Shown here: positions 32,549 to 42,111 of the stretch, piece by piece
Layout: the number at the start of each line of letters is the position of its first letter
Numbering within the stretch: position 1 is the stretch's first letter
DNA from: an uncultured bacterium
GTDB taxonomy: Bacteria; Verrucomicrobiota; Lentisphaeria; Victivallales; UBA1829
Direction of reading: 5' to 3'
NCBI GenBank assembly: GCA_902778895.1
Contig: CACYZF010000009.1
Location: 62,001 to 126,000, forward strand
DNA: 64,000 bases
Position numbers and translations under genes: made by a program
Notes under the pieces: generated by a model
What the model saw: only the letters and a program-made list of their open reading frames with translations
Told to the model about the DNA's origin: nothing
Databases searched by the model: none

Positions 32549-33592
32549 TCAGTCGAGTCGGATGAGGTTGTAGCTTCGCGTGCCGAGGCCGATCTTTTCG
32601 GCGTAGGCGAGCTGTTCCGCGCCATTGAATCTCTTTCCCGCCTTCGCAGCGGCGTCCCAGCAGGCGGCGTCGATCGCGACCGGATCGAACGAGGCGAACA
32701 CGCCGATGTCGTGGACGCAGGTCATCATGGGGCGCGGTTCGCAGTCGCAGCCTCGCGTGATGTTCACGGCGAACGTGATATAGAGGTGGTGTTTGCCGTG
32801 GTGGGAGGCGTAGGCGTACTCGACAAGCTTTTCGCGGAAGAGACGGCCTCCGAAGAGGGCGTGCTTGAGCCCGGCGAACGACAGGATGGAGACGGCGTGA
32901 TGGGGGCAGATGGAGAAGCACGCGCCGCAGCCGATGCATTTGTCGTGGTCGATGAAGGAGCGTTCGCCGATGGTGATCGCCCCCTCGTTGCAGCGCGTGA
33001 GGCACAGCTTGCAGCGTTTGCATTTCCAGTTGCGGATGCGCGGTTTCACGTTCAGGTGCATTGCCATCTTCCCGCCTTTTGCCGCGAAGCCCATGGAAAG
33101 CTGTTTGATCGCGCCGCCGAATCCGGCAAGTCCGTGCCCCTTGAAGTGCGACAGAACGACCACCTGATCCGCTTCGGCCAGCGCCTTCGCGATGCTCGCG
33201 CTTTGGAAATGTTTCAGATTGACCGGGACGGATATCGAATCCTCGCCGTGCGCGCCGTCCGCGATGACGGCCGGGATGCGCGTGAAGCCATGCTTCTTCG
33301 CCAGCGCGAGGTGTTTTTCGCGGGAGAAGCGCTCGCCGCCGTACAGCACGCTGGTCTCCACGAAATGGCACGTGCGGCCCTGCGCCAGGATGAAGTCGAT
33401 GATGCCGTCGTACACTTCGGGTTTGAGGTACGTGCGGTTGCCCTTTTCGCCGAAATGCACCTTCAGCGGCACGTCGGCGGGCAGCCCGGAGCCGGATTTA
33501 TCCAGCAGGGTTCGAAGAAGACGGACCGCGGCCTGCGAAAGACCGACTGTTCCCGAGGCGGGATCGAACGGAATGAAATAGACATCTGACAT
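32549..33592 (-). CDS. DUF362 protein with two 4Fe-4S clusters
   Basis: About 347 residues from ATG 33592 (MSDVYFIPFD). The DUF362 part includes KVHFGEKGNRTYLKP, VVVLSHFKGHGLAGFGGAIKQLSMG and the C-terminal FASFDPVAIDAACWD. In the middle are two ferredoxin-type Cys motifs, CKRCKLCLTRC and CIGCGACFSIC. Such proteins are common in anaerobes and are thought to move electrons, but their partners are unknown. It is cytoplasmic. Longer in-frame starts up to 33670 lack support. Confidence 0.9.
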   Translation of the reverse strand: MSDVYFIPFDPASGTVGLSQAAVRLLRTLLDKSGSGLPADVPLKVHFGEKGNRTYLKPEVYDGIIDFILAQGRTCHFVETSVLYGGERFSREKHLALAKKHGFTRIPAVIADGAHGEDSISVPVNLKHFQSASIAKALAEADQVVVLSHFKGHGLAGFGGAIKQLSMGFAAKGGKMAMHLNVKPRIRNWKCKRCKLCLTRCNEGAITIGERSFIDHDKCIGCGACFSICPHHAVSILSFAGLKHALFGGRLFREKLVEYAYASHHGKHHLYITFAVNITRGCDCEPRPMMTCVHDIGVFASFDPVAIDAACWDAAAKAGKRFNGAEQLAYAEKIGLGTRSYNLIRLD

Positions 33593-33877
33593 GGAGAATC
33601 GTAGCCGTAAAACGGAAAAATATGTTGTTGAGAAAGAATCTTTTACACTAAAATATACACGAATTATCAAAAAAAACCAAAGAAATATGAAAGAAAAACG
33701 GAAAAAAGCTTGTATTTTTTAAAAAGCACATTAGATTAAGGAAAGACATTTAGTAACTTAAAGCGCGCACAAGATATATTTTTATGCGGACTCAAAGTTT
33801 TTTTGTGCCGTTGAAAAGCATATCAGGCGTGTTCCGCACCTCCCACGGAAAAACACGATTTTGAGGACAGGCTGCAC
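33593..33877. other. AT-rich intergenic region before the giant kinase gene
   Basis: 285 nt between divergent genes. A TTGTAT-16-TAGATT pair near 33713-33740 could be the promoter of the kinase, but it is weaker than the others in the window. Nothing else is recognised. Confidence 0.35.
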
Positions 33878-36800
33878 ATGAGACAAATGCGAAACCTGCT
33901 GGCACGATATCTGACCGTATTTTTGTTTTTCTTTTCGATCTTTGCTTTTTCGCAGACACCGGACGATCCGGACGCGCCGCGGCCGTTCCAGAACAACGTC
34001 AAGACGATCCTGCTGCTGACATCCTATCCCGTCGCGGATGTCGTGACGAGTAATTTCTTCGATTCGTTCCGTAAGAGCATCCGCGAGATGAACCTGCCGA
34101 TCGACTGCCACGTGGTCGAGCTGAATGCCACCCATAAGGGCAATGAGGACCGGGTGGAATCCACGTTTGCCCGTCTGGAAAAATCGCTCAACGCCGGCCT
34201 GTACTCCATTGTGGTGACGCTGAACCACGAGGCCGCGGACGTGATCATGCGGAATTACGACAGATTCCCGCGCACCCTGCCGGTCCTGTTCGCCGGACTT
34301 GGCCGCATGCCGGTCGACCTGAAACGCCAGTATCCGAACTCGACCGGCATCGGAATCGCCGACGACACGCTCGGGACGGTGGAGCTGGCCATGAAGCTCT
34401 TCCCGGAAGCGCAGAATCTCGCACTTGTCACGGACGAGACGACGATCTCTGAGGAGACGCGCAACGAGATCCTTTCCAACTGCAAACTGCACTTCCCCCA
34501 GCTGGACTACAAGTGGATCAATTCGCTGGAGCCAAAACCGGACATTCAGAGCCACCTCGCCACTCTTTCGCCGGAAAGCCTGATCCTCTTCTTCCCGACG
34601 CACGACTATGCCAACGGACACAATGAGACCGTGACGGCTTTCGTGCGGAACATCGGATTCGACGAACGGTTTCCGTGCCTGGTGCTTGACGACACGCTCT
34701 TCGGCAACGGCGCCGTTGCCGGCTGCGTGATCGAGACGGACAAGCTCGGACGCGAAGCGGCCCGCATGACCGCGCAGATCCTGAATGCCGGAAGCGCACA
34801 ACGCGTGCCGGTGAAGGATATTACACCCGTCAAAATGGTCGACTATGCCAAGTTCAACAGCTACCGGGGGTTCTCCGGCAGGATTCCGCTCGGGTCCACG
34901 GTGATCAACAAGCCCGACACGATATGGACGCGTCACTGGCAGACCTTCCTGACGATTTTCATTGTCGGCCTGATCGTGGCCGGACTTCAGGTATTCTATC
35001 TTACCTGGATGCGCCGCCGTCTCCAGACAAGCCGCAACATGCTGTATTCGCTTCCCGGACGCGTGCTGGTGCTGAACCGCTCGGAGACCATCCTTTTCGC
35101 CTCCTGGATCAAGGAAAACCACCGGGAAAAGGCTCCGAAAAAACTGGACCAGCTGATCGGGATCGACTATCCGAAACTGGCACATGCGATTCACGAGGTC
35201 TTCCAGTCCGGCAAACAGATGACGATCGAGTACAACTACGAGGACTCCCACCGCGCCATTTCGTTCGCCCTGCTGGATCACGACATCTTCGGGCAGGACG
35301 CGGTCATCTGCTTCTCGCTGGACAACACGGAACTGCAGCAGGCGCGCCGCCAGGCCGAGAAGTATTCCGCCCAGCTCAAGAAAAACACCCGGATGTGGGA
35401 CATCCTCATCAACTTCCTGCCCATCCACATCTTCGCCAAGGACATCGACAACGAGTTCCGGTACGTCTTCAACAACCGCACCCGCTGCAAGTTCTACGGC
35501 GCAGGCGAGAACGAACTGAACGACAAGACCGACTTCGATTTCCTGCCGCGCGAGGTCGCCGAGGCGCGTCGCAAGGAAGACGTGGATTTCATCGCGAATC
35601 CCGAATCGGGCCAGATGGAAAGCAACGTGGACGTGAAGAGCTGGGACGGCCGCGTCCAGCACCTGCGCACCATCCAGCGCATCTTCACAGACGAAGACGG
35701 CACGCGTCTGCTGCTCGGTACGTCCATCAACATCACGGAGCTGGAAGAGGCGCGCCGCCAGATGCAGGAGCTGAACTCGAAACTTCAGGAACTCCTGCAG
35801 CAGCACTCCATCCTGCTCGACAACATGCCGTCCTTCGTGATGACGAAAGACGTCGACGACGATTTCCGCATCATCACCTGCAACGACGCCTGCCTCAAAT
35901 TTCTCAACCAGCCGCTTCAGTCCGTCGCCGGGAAAACCGATTTCGACGTCCTTTTCAACAGGGAGGATGCCGCGGCGGTCCATACAGACGACCTGCACGC
36001 CGTCGAGGTCCTGGAACGCCGTCCCGAGTACCACTCCACGGGACGTCTTCGCGACCGCAACGGACGCATCCGCATCGGCAATTTCTACCGCAAGCTCATC
36101 CGCACCTCGGACAACCGCCGGATCCTCTTTACGCTGTTCCACGACGTCACGGAAATCGAAAACGCGAAGCGCGAGGCTGAGGAAACCGCCGACCGCTTCC
36201 TCCTCACGCTCCGTTCCATCGGAGACGGCATCATCACGACGGATGCTCACGGCATCGTTACGCTGGTCAACCCGAACGCCGAAGAAATGCTCGGCTGCAA
36301 ACAGGCCGATGTGCTCGGCAGACCTCACGCGGATTTCTTCCGCATCGTCCACGAGCAGACGGGAAAACCTGTCACTTCTCCGCTTGCGGAGGCTTTGCGT
36401 TCCGGCAAAATCACCACGGGTGCGGAGCAGACCGACCTGGTTTCCGCCTCGGGACAGCGGTATCACATCGCGGCGAATGCCTCCCCCATCCACTCGCGTT
36501 CAGGCGATGTCACGGGCGCGATCCTGGTGTTCCGCGACATCACGGAGGAACGGAACACCATGCAGGACCTCGAAAGCGCGTCCGAACTGGCCCGTCTCGC
36601 GTCGTTCCATTACAATTTCAACACGTGCGTCCGTACCGGGTCCAACCTGGTCTGCGAACTGTGGCCCGCGGACGAGAACGGCAATGCGCTCCTCGAGGAA
36701 CAGTGGGTCTATCCGGAAGACATTCCGTTTTTCAAGGAGAACATGCGCGCCCTGCTCGAAAAGACGAGCGAGACGGTGCAGTTCTCGTTCCGAATCGGCA

Positions 36801-39800
36801 AGGACGCGTCCGACCTGCGCTATTACCGTATGAAACTCACGCTCGACCAGGGCGATCCGACGGGGAACTCGGTGACCGGCATCGTGCAGGACGTGACCGA
36901 GATCACGCTGAACATGCTGAAGCTGAAAGACACGCAGGCGCTGTGGGACGCCGCGATCAACGCCATGCCGATCATGTTCACGGTGAAGGACCTAGACAAT
37001 GACTGCCGCTATCTGCTCTGCAACAACGCGTTTTCGGACATCTTCAACTGTACTCCAGACGAGATCACGGGCAAGACCGATCCGGAGCTGTTCGACAAAG
37101 ACGGGAATCTGGATTTCTCGAACCGGCTGAACAAGCTTGCTCAGACTCTGCCTGTGAACGAAACGAGAGAGTTCGAGGAAGAGCTTCCTGTCTCGGACGG
37201 AAGTCTCCGCTCGATCAGGACCGTGATTCGCGTGATCCAGGACACCGGCGGACGCAGGATCCTGCTCGCCGCGTCCAGCGATATTACCGAAATGGTCAAC
37301 GCGAAACGCGCGGCGGAGGAAAACGCCGACCGCTTCCTCCTCACACTCCGGTCCATCGGCGACGGCATCATCACGACGGATGCCCAGGGCGTCGTTACGA
37401 TGCTCAACCCGAACGCCGAGACCCTGCTCGCCTGCAAACAGTCCGACGTGCTCGGCAAACCCCATACCGACTTCTTCCGCATCGTCCACGAACAGACCGG
37501 GAAGACGGTTCCTTCGCCGCTTACGGAAGCCCTGCGGTCCGGCGAGGTCGCCGCGGGCGCGGATATGACCGACCTGATCTCCGCCTCCGGGCAGCGGTAT
37601 CACATCGCCTCCAACGCCGCTCCGATCCATGCGCGGTCCGGCGAGATCACGGGCGCCATCCTGGTATTCCGCGACGTCACGGACGAACGGAACAAGCGCG
37701 AAGAACTCCGCCGGGCCATGGCCAGTCTGGAAAATGCGTCCGGAATGGCGCGTCTGGCATCGTTCCGCTACGATATCAAAACCCGCAGGCGTTCCGGCTC
37801 CAGCCTTCTCTATTCGCTCTGGCCGAACGACGAAAACGGAGACCCGATCCGCTTCGAGGACTGGGTGTATCCCGACGATATTCCGATTTTCGCCCGCGAG
37901 CTGGAGAGAATGGAAAAGGCGAACAAAACGGGCGAGACCGCCACGTTCTCGTTCCGTATCGGCCAGACGTCCAGCCTGCGCTACATCCGCGCGCTGGTTT
38001 CGCTCGACCTGAGCAATCCGGACGAACCGGCGGTGGCCGGCATCCTGCAGGATGTCACCGAGCTGACGCTGAGTATGCTGAAACTGAAGGAAACGCAGTC
38101 GCTGTGGGACGCCGCGATCAACGCCATTCCGATCATGTTCACGGTGAAGGAAGTCGACAACGACTACCGCTATCTGCTCTGCAACAACGCGTTCGCGAAC
38201 ATCTTCAACCGCACGCCGAGCGAGATCATCGGCAGGACCGATCCGGAACTGTTCGAGAGCAAGGAGATTCTGGATTTCGCCAGACGCATGAACAACCCGA
38301 ATCAGGCGGTGAACGTCACGGTGGACTTCGAGGAAGAGCTTCCGGTCGGAGGCGGACATCTCCGCTTCATCAAGACCGTCACGCGCGTGATTCAGGATGC
38401 CAGCGGACGCAAACTCCTGCTTGCCGCGTCCAGCGACGTCACCGACATGCAGAAGCTGCTCACCATCGAGCGTATCAACACGGAAATGCTGTCCCGCTTC
38501 AACCGCGAACAGGTCTTCGACAGCGTTCTGGACGGCATTGCCGAAGTCCTCCGCAAGGAACTCGGCTGTGCCCGTATCGCGGTCGTGCATAAGGAAAAGA
38601 CAGGCTTCTCCGTTTACCGCCAGTGGCAGTATGACGGATTGACCGCGGTCAAAGCCGAACGGGCCAGAACCATCCTCAAAAAGTTCGATTGGGAAAAGCG
38701 CGTCAGGAAGTCGCCTCTCGGTTCCGTCATCCGTATCGACGGCCTTCCGGATGATGCGGATGCCAGCGTCATGCCGCTGGACGCGGGTGCACATGCGCCC
38801 GCATACTCCATGATTTCCGTTCCGCTCTACGAAAAGAACCAGCTGAACGGCGGCGTTTTCCTGACGTTCCTCCAGGACCGCACGGATTTCACCGACCTCG
38901 ACGAAGCCATCCTGATCAGCTGCGGCAACATCATGTCGCTCGCCAGACAGCGCGAGCGCAGCCAGCAGGCCATCCGCCAGGCGATGCTCGAAAACCAGCT
39001 GATCCTCGACAACATCGACATCCCGGTCTGGCTGTTCAACACCGAAAACGTACTCATCCGTACGAACACCGCCGTCTCCAGAGTCGCCGGCCGTCCGGAC
39101 GTTCTCCTCGACCCCGCCGAAAACGACCGCATTTTCCGCGAATTCTCCGCCAATATGTCGGAGCCGGACGTCAGCCTCGACGCCTTGGTCCGCCGTTCCT
39201 CGCACATCAAGAGCACCACGTATCTCGGCCAGGATTACATCGTCGCGAACGACGGCGTTCGCGACAGTCAGGGCAATCTGCTGTACAACATGGTGTACGC
39301 CGTGGACGTGACCACCATGAACCAGCTCATCAAGAACCAGCGGTTCGGCAACGAACTGCTCGAAGAAGTCATCAGCGAGGAGGATTTCGACGCCTGTATC
39401 CAGCACACGCTCGAAAACACCTGCAGGCTCCTCGGCGCAAGCCGCGGCTGTCTGTTCGAACATGTCGAGGAAGGCACGAAAACGCACTGCATCGCCGAAT
39501 TCGTCGAGCCGACGCATCCGCACGCCGACTTCAAGCTGTTCGACCTCACGCTCAACCGTGTCCGCGGCATCCTGGAGAACACGGAAGACAAACGCGTGTT
39601 CGTATGCAGCGACGTCCAGTCGACCATCGACTGGTCGCATCTTGCGCCGGAGTGGGGACGGGCGGCCAGCGCGATCGACCTCCGTTCGATCTTTCTCTCG
39701 AACATCCTTCTGGACGGCGAGACGATCTGGGGTACTTTCGGGTTCACTTTCGAGGGCGTCAATCATAAGTTCACCGACAACGACGTCTCGATCCTGCGCT

Positions 39801-41092
39801 CCATGGCGCACATGATCGAACTGGTGCTCTCCAGAAAACGCGCCAAGGCGCTTATCATGGACGCGCTCTCCCGCGCCCAGGCGGCGGACAAGGCGAAGAG
39901 CTTCTTCATCGCCAGCGTGAGCCACGAGATCCGCACGCCGCTGAACTCCGTCATCGGGTTCGCCGAACTCCTCCGCGAGGGCGGCGTCTCCCAGAAGCAG
40001 GAGAGGGAATACCTCGACGCCATTTCCTCCTCGGCGAACGCCCTGCTCATGCTCATCAACGACGTGCTCGACCTCTCCAAGCTCGAGGCGAACCAGATGC
40101 AGATCATCACCGCGTTCACCGACTTCAACGCCCTCTGCCGCGAGGTCCTGCTCATCTTCACGTTCCGCGCGCAGGAGAACGGCAACAAGCTCGTTTCCGA
40201 CGTGCCGGAAGACCTGCCGGAGTTCGACGTCGACAACATCCGCATCCGCCAGATTCTCATCAACCTGCTCGGCAACGCCGTCAAGTTCACGAAGAAGGGC
40301 TCCATCACGCTCGGCGTCACCTTCACGCCCGATGTGGATTCCGGCGACACCGGCACGCTCAAATGCTCCGTCACGGACACCGGCATCGGCATCTCCGAGG
40401 ACGACCAGAAGAAGCTCATGGAGCCGTTCGTTCAGCTCTCCAAGCTGCGCGGTACCAACGCCGTGAACAACGGCACCGGCCTTGGCCTCTCCATCTCCAA
40501 GCGCCTCGCCACCTGCATGAACGGCGAACTGACCTGTACCAGCAAGGTCGGTGAGGGCAGTACGTTCACGGTCACGCTCAACTCCGTGCGCTACCGCGCG
40601 AAGGCGAAGCCGAAGAAGACAGCGAAAGCCGCCGCCGAAAAGACGAAGGCCAAGCTCGCAGCCGCGCCGGACAGCGACGTGAAGTCGATCCGCATCCTCG
40701 TGGTCGACGACGTTCCGATGAACCTCCGCGTCGCGAAGGCGCTCTTCAACAAGATCGGGTTCAAGAACATCTTCACAGCCGGGTCTGGCAAGGAAGCGCT
40801 CGAACTCCTCGAAAAACAGCCGGTTGACCTGATCCTGTCCGACATGTGGATGCCGGAGATGAACGGCGCGCAGTTCTCCGCCGCCGTGAAGGAGAATCCG
40901 AAAATCGCGCATATCCCGGTCGTCGCGCAGACCGCCGACGTCGAGACGAGCGGAAACTTCGACATGTCGCACTTCGATGCCATCATCCTGAAGCCTCTCA
41001 CCGGGGAGAAACTCACCAATATGGTCAAGCGCATCATCGAGGACGGCGACCTCAGGAAGGGCGACGACGGAGCGCCGGTCAATCTCGGATGA
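33878..41092 (+). CDS. Giant multi-PAS hybrid histidine kinase with periplasmic substrate-binding-like sensor
   Basis: A 2404-residue protein. It has a signal/TM1 (~8-26), a periplasmic ABC_sub_bind-like domain (~40-345, [27 protein letters not shown]) and TM2 (~353-375). About nine cytoplasmic PAS domains follow (385-1515), then GAF (~1520-1690), PAS (~1700-1815), GAF (~1820-1985), HisKA with His2016 in [13 protein letters not shown], HATPase ([10 protein letters not shown], then [13 protein letters not shown]) and a receiver with Asp2322 in [14 protein letters not shown] three-PAS module is duplicated (period ~379 residues). An AraC regulator starts 9 nt downstream and is the likely output partner. 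It should sense an external small molecule and also internal redox or metabolite signals. Confidence 0.93.
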   Translation: MRQMRNLLARYLTVFLFFFSIFAFSQTPDDPDAPRPFQNNVKTILLLTSYPVADVVTSNFFDSFRKSIREMNLPIDCHVVELNATHKGNEDRVESTFARLEKSLNAGLYSIVVTLNHEAADVIMRNYDRFPRTLPVLFAGLGRMPVDLKRQYPNSTGIGIADDTLGTVELAMKLFPEAQNLALVTDETTISEETRNEILSNCKLHFPQLDYKWINSLEPKPDIQSHLATLSPESLILFFPTHDYANGHNETVTAFVRNIGFDERFPCLVLDDTLFGNGAVAGCVIETDKLGREAARMTAQILNAGSAQRVPVKDITPVKMVDYAKFNSYRGFSGRIPLGSTVINKPDTIWTRHWQTFLTIFIVGLIVAGLQVFYLTWMRRRLQTSRNMLYSLPGRVLVLNRSETILFASWIKENHREKAPKKLDQLIGIDYPKLAHAIHEVFQSGKQMTIEYNYEDSHRAISFALLDHDIFGQDAVICFSLDNTELQQARRQAEKYSAQLKKNTRMWDILINFLPIHIFAKDIDNEFRYVFNNRTRCKFYGAGENELNDKTDFDFLPREVAEARRKEDVDFIANPESGQMESNVDVKSWDGRVQHLRTIQRIFTDEDGTRLLLGTSINITELEEARRQMQELNSKLQELLQQHSILLDNMPSFVMTKDVDDDFRIITCNDACLKFLNQPLQSVAGKTDFDVLFNREDAAAVHTDDLHAVEVLERRPEYHSTGRLRDRNGRIRIGNFYRKLIRTSDNRRILFTLFHDVTEIENAKREAEETADRFLLTLRSIGDGIITTDAHGIVTLVNPNAEEMLGCKQADVLGRPHADFFRIVHEQTGKPVTSPLAEALRSGKITTGAEQTDLVSASGQRYHIAANASPIHSRSGDVTGAILVFRDITEERNTMQDLESASELARLASFHYNFNTCVRTGSNLVCELWPADENGNALLEEQWVYPEDIPFFKENMRALLEKTSETVQFSFRIGKDASDLRYYRMKLTLDQGDPTGNSVTGIVQDVTEITLNMLKLKDTQALWDAAINAMPIMFTVKDLDNDCRYLLCNNAFSDIFNCTPDEITGKTDPELFDKDGNLDFSNRLNKLAQTLPVNETREFEEELPVSDGSLRSIRTVIRVIQDTGGRRILLAASSDITEMVNAKRAAEENADRFLLTLRSIGDGIITTDAQGVVTMLNPNAETLLACKQSDVLGKPHTDFFRIVHEQTGKTVPSPLTEALRSGEVAAGADMTDLISASGQRYHIASNAAPIHARSGEITGAILVFRDVTDERNKREELRRAMASLENASGMARLASFRYDIKTRRRSGSSLLYSLWPNDENGDPIRFEDWVYPDDIPIFARELERMEKANKTGETATFSFRIGQTSSLRYIRALVSLDLSNPDEPAVAGILQDVTELTLSMLKLKETQSLWDAAINAIPIMFTVKEVDNDYRYLLCNNAFANIFNRTPSEIIGRTDPELFESKEILDFARRMNNPNQAVNVTVDFEEELPVGGGHLRFIKTVTRVIQDASGRKLLLAASSDVTDMQKLLTIERINTEMLSRFNREQVFDSVLDGIAEVLRKELGCARIAVVHKEKTGFSVYRQWQYDGLTAVKAERARTILKKFDWEKRVRKSPLGSVIRIDGLPDDADASVMPLDAGAHAPAYSMISVPLYEKNQLNGGVFLTFLQDRTDFTDLDEAILISCGNIMSLARQRERSQQAIRQAMLENQLILDNIDIPVWLFNTENVLIRTNTAVSRVAGRPDVLLDPAENDRIFREFSANMSEPDVSLDALVRRSSHIKSTTYLGQDYIVANDGVRDSQGNLLYNMVYAVDVTTMNQLIKNQRFGNELLEEVISEEDFDACIQHTLENTCRLLGASRGCLFEHVEEGTKTHCIAEFVEPTHPHADFKLFDLTLNRVRGILENTEDKRVFVCSDVQSTIDWSHLAPEWGRAASAIDLRSIFLSNILLDGETIWGTFGFTFEGVNHKFTDNDVSILRSMAHMIELVLSRKRAKALIMDALSRAQAADKAKSFFIASVSHEIRTPLNSVIGFAELLREGGVSQKQEREYLDAISSSANALLMLINDVLDLSKLEANQMQIITAFTDFNALCREVLLIFTFRAQENGNKLVSDVPEDLPEFDVDNIRIRQILINLLGNAVKFTKKGSITLGVTFTPDVDSGDTGTLKCSVTDTGIGISEDDQKKLMEPFVQLSKLRGTNAVNNGTGLGLSISKRLATCMNGELTCTSKVGEGSTFTVTLNSVRYRAKAKPKKTAKAAAEKTKAKLAAAPDSDVKSIRILVVDDVPMNLRVAKALFNKIGFKNIFTAGSGKEALELLEKQPVDLILSDMWMPEMNGAQFSAAVKENPKIAHIPVVAQTADVETSGNFDMSHFDAIILKPLTGEKLTNMVKRIIEDGDLRKGDDGAPVNLG
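36190..38330 (+). repeat. Duplicated triple-PAS segment within the kinase gene
   Basis: DNA from ~36191 recurs from ~37328 (period 1137 nt near the start, 1161 nt near the end). Both copies begin GACCGCTTCCTCCTCAC and end with CTGTGGGACGCCGCGATCAA plus its PAS domain. Confidence 0.88.
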
Positions 41093-41101
41093 TTTCAGGT
41101 T

Positions 41102-42019
41102 ATGTTTGAAGTCCCGAAAAAGTTCGACATCGACTTCGGCGGTGTGTACCGGTCCATCGGCCGCGACGCCATCACGGCCGGGATCATCCGCAAGCACGAG
41201 GAGCTTGACTGGCACGGAGGCGGCTTTCCGCTGTTCTCCGTCTCGGTCGTCCTGCGCGGCACGGGGACCTACATCGACGCAGCCGGGCACCGCGAACCGC
41301 TCTGCCCCGGCAAGCTCTTCTTCCGCATTCCCGGCGTGAGCCATTCCAACCTGATCGACCCGGACAGCAACTGGCTGGAATTCTACCTCGCGTTCCACTT
41401 CATGAAGAACACCGGCGGGGGCGAGCCGCATGACGCGTTTCTGGACTACACCGAGGCCGGAAGCCCCGGCTATCTGAAGCTCAAGAACATGCCCGACCAG
41501 GACGATTCCTGGGTCCGCTCCATGTGCCGCCACCTCTTCGCGCTGGATTCGCAGGGGCCCGTCCGCGACATCAATCTTTCTCTCGAACTCCTCAACCAGT
41601 GCTATGATTTCCTCGCGTACCTGCGGACCGCGGGCGACGAATCGCAGATCGCGCTCCGTGCGCTCAAGCTCCTGACCGTGATCCTGGACAGCCGCATCAA
41701 GGGATTCTCCGACGAGATATCCGACGCGGTCAAGGAAGTCATCCAGGCCAATATCAAGAGCAACTGCCCGCTGCCCGAACTCCTGAAGGACATCCCGTTC
41801 AGCTACCCCTCGCTCCGCCGTCATTTCCAGATGATCAACGGCTACAGCATCGGCCAGTACCAGATCCAGTGCAGGATGGAGAAGGCCGTGAACATGCTGT
41901 CCTCCGGCATGAGCGTCAAGGAGACTGCCGAACGCCTCGGCTACAAGAACCAGTTCTTCTTCTCGAAGCAGTTCCACCAGCAGATCGGATTCCCCCCCAG
42001 CGTCCTGAAGAAAAGCTGA
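41102..42019 (+). CDS. AraC-family transcriptional regulator
   Basis: A 305-residue protein. The N-terminal cupin-like sensing domain (HGGGFPLFSVSVVLRGTG ... FFRIPGVSHSN) is followed by a C-terminal pair of helix-turn-helix units (LLKDIPFSYPSLRRHFQMIN and SVKETAERLGYKNQFFFSKQF). It likely binds a sugar or related ligand, or acts with the kinase whose stop is 9 nt upstream. AraC regulators next to hybrid kinases often control carbohydrate-use genes, but no such cluster follows here. Confidence 0.92.
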   Translation: MFEVPKKFDIDFGGVYRSIGRDAITAGIIRKHEELDWHGGGFPLFSVSVVLRGTGTYIDAAGHREPLCPGKLFFRIPGVSHSNLIDPDSNWLEFYLAFHFMKNTGGGEPHDAFLDYTEAGSPGYLKLKNMPDQDDSWVRSMCRHLFALDSQGPVRDINLSLELLNQCYDFLAYLRTAGDESQIALRALKLLTVILDSRIKGFSDEISDAVKEVIQANIKSNCPLPELLKDIPFSYPSLRRHFQMINGYSIGQYQIQCRMEKAVNMLSSGMSVKETAERLGYKNQFFFSKQFHQQIGFPPSVLKKS

Positions 42020-42051
42020 CGCATCCGCATCATCCTCCCTTCAAAAACAGA

Positions 42052-42090
42052 AAACCGGCCTCCGCGATTGCGGGACCGGTTCTTTTCTTT
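42052..42090 (+). terminator. Terminator between AraC gene and convergent gene, possibly bidirectional
   Basis: The arms AACCGG (42053-42058) and ACCGGTT (42075-42081), with inner CCGC/GCGG, are followed by CTTTTCTTTT. The opposite strand also has a T-rich tail. Confidence 0.75.
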
Positions 42091-42111
42091 TCGGCTGGGG
42101 ATCGGGTTTTC

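Noticed and set aside
36992..41977. 1661-residue minus-strand open frame
   Set aside because: It is antisense to the giant kinase and AraC gene. The sense strand carries complete HisKA, HATPase, receiver and HTH motifs.
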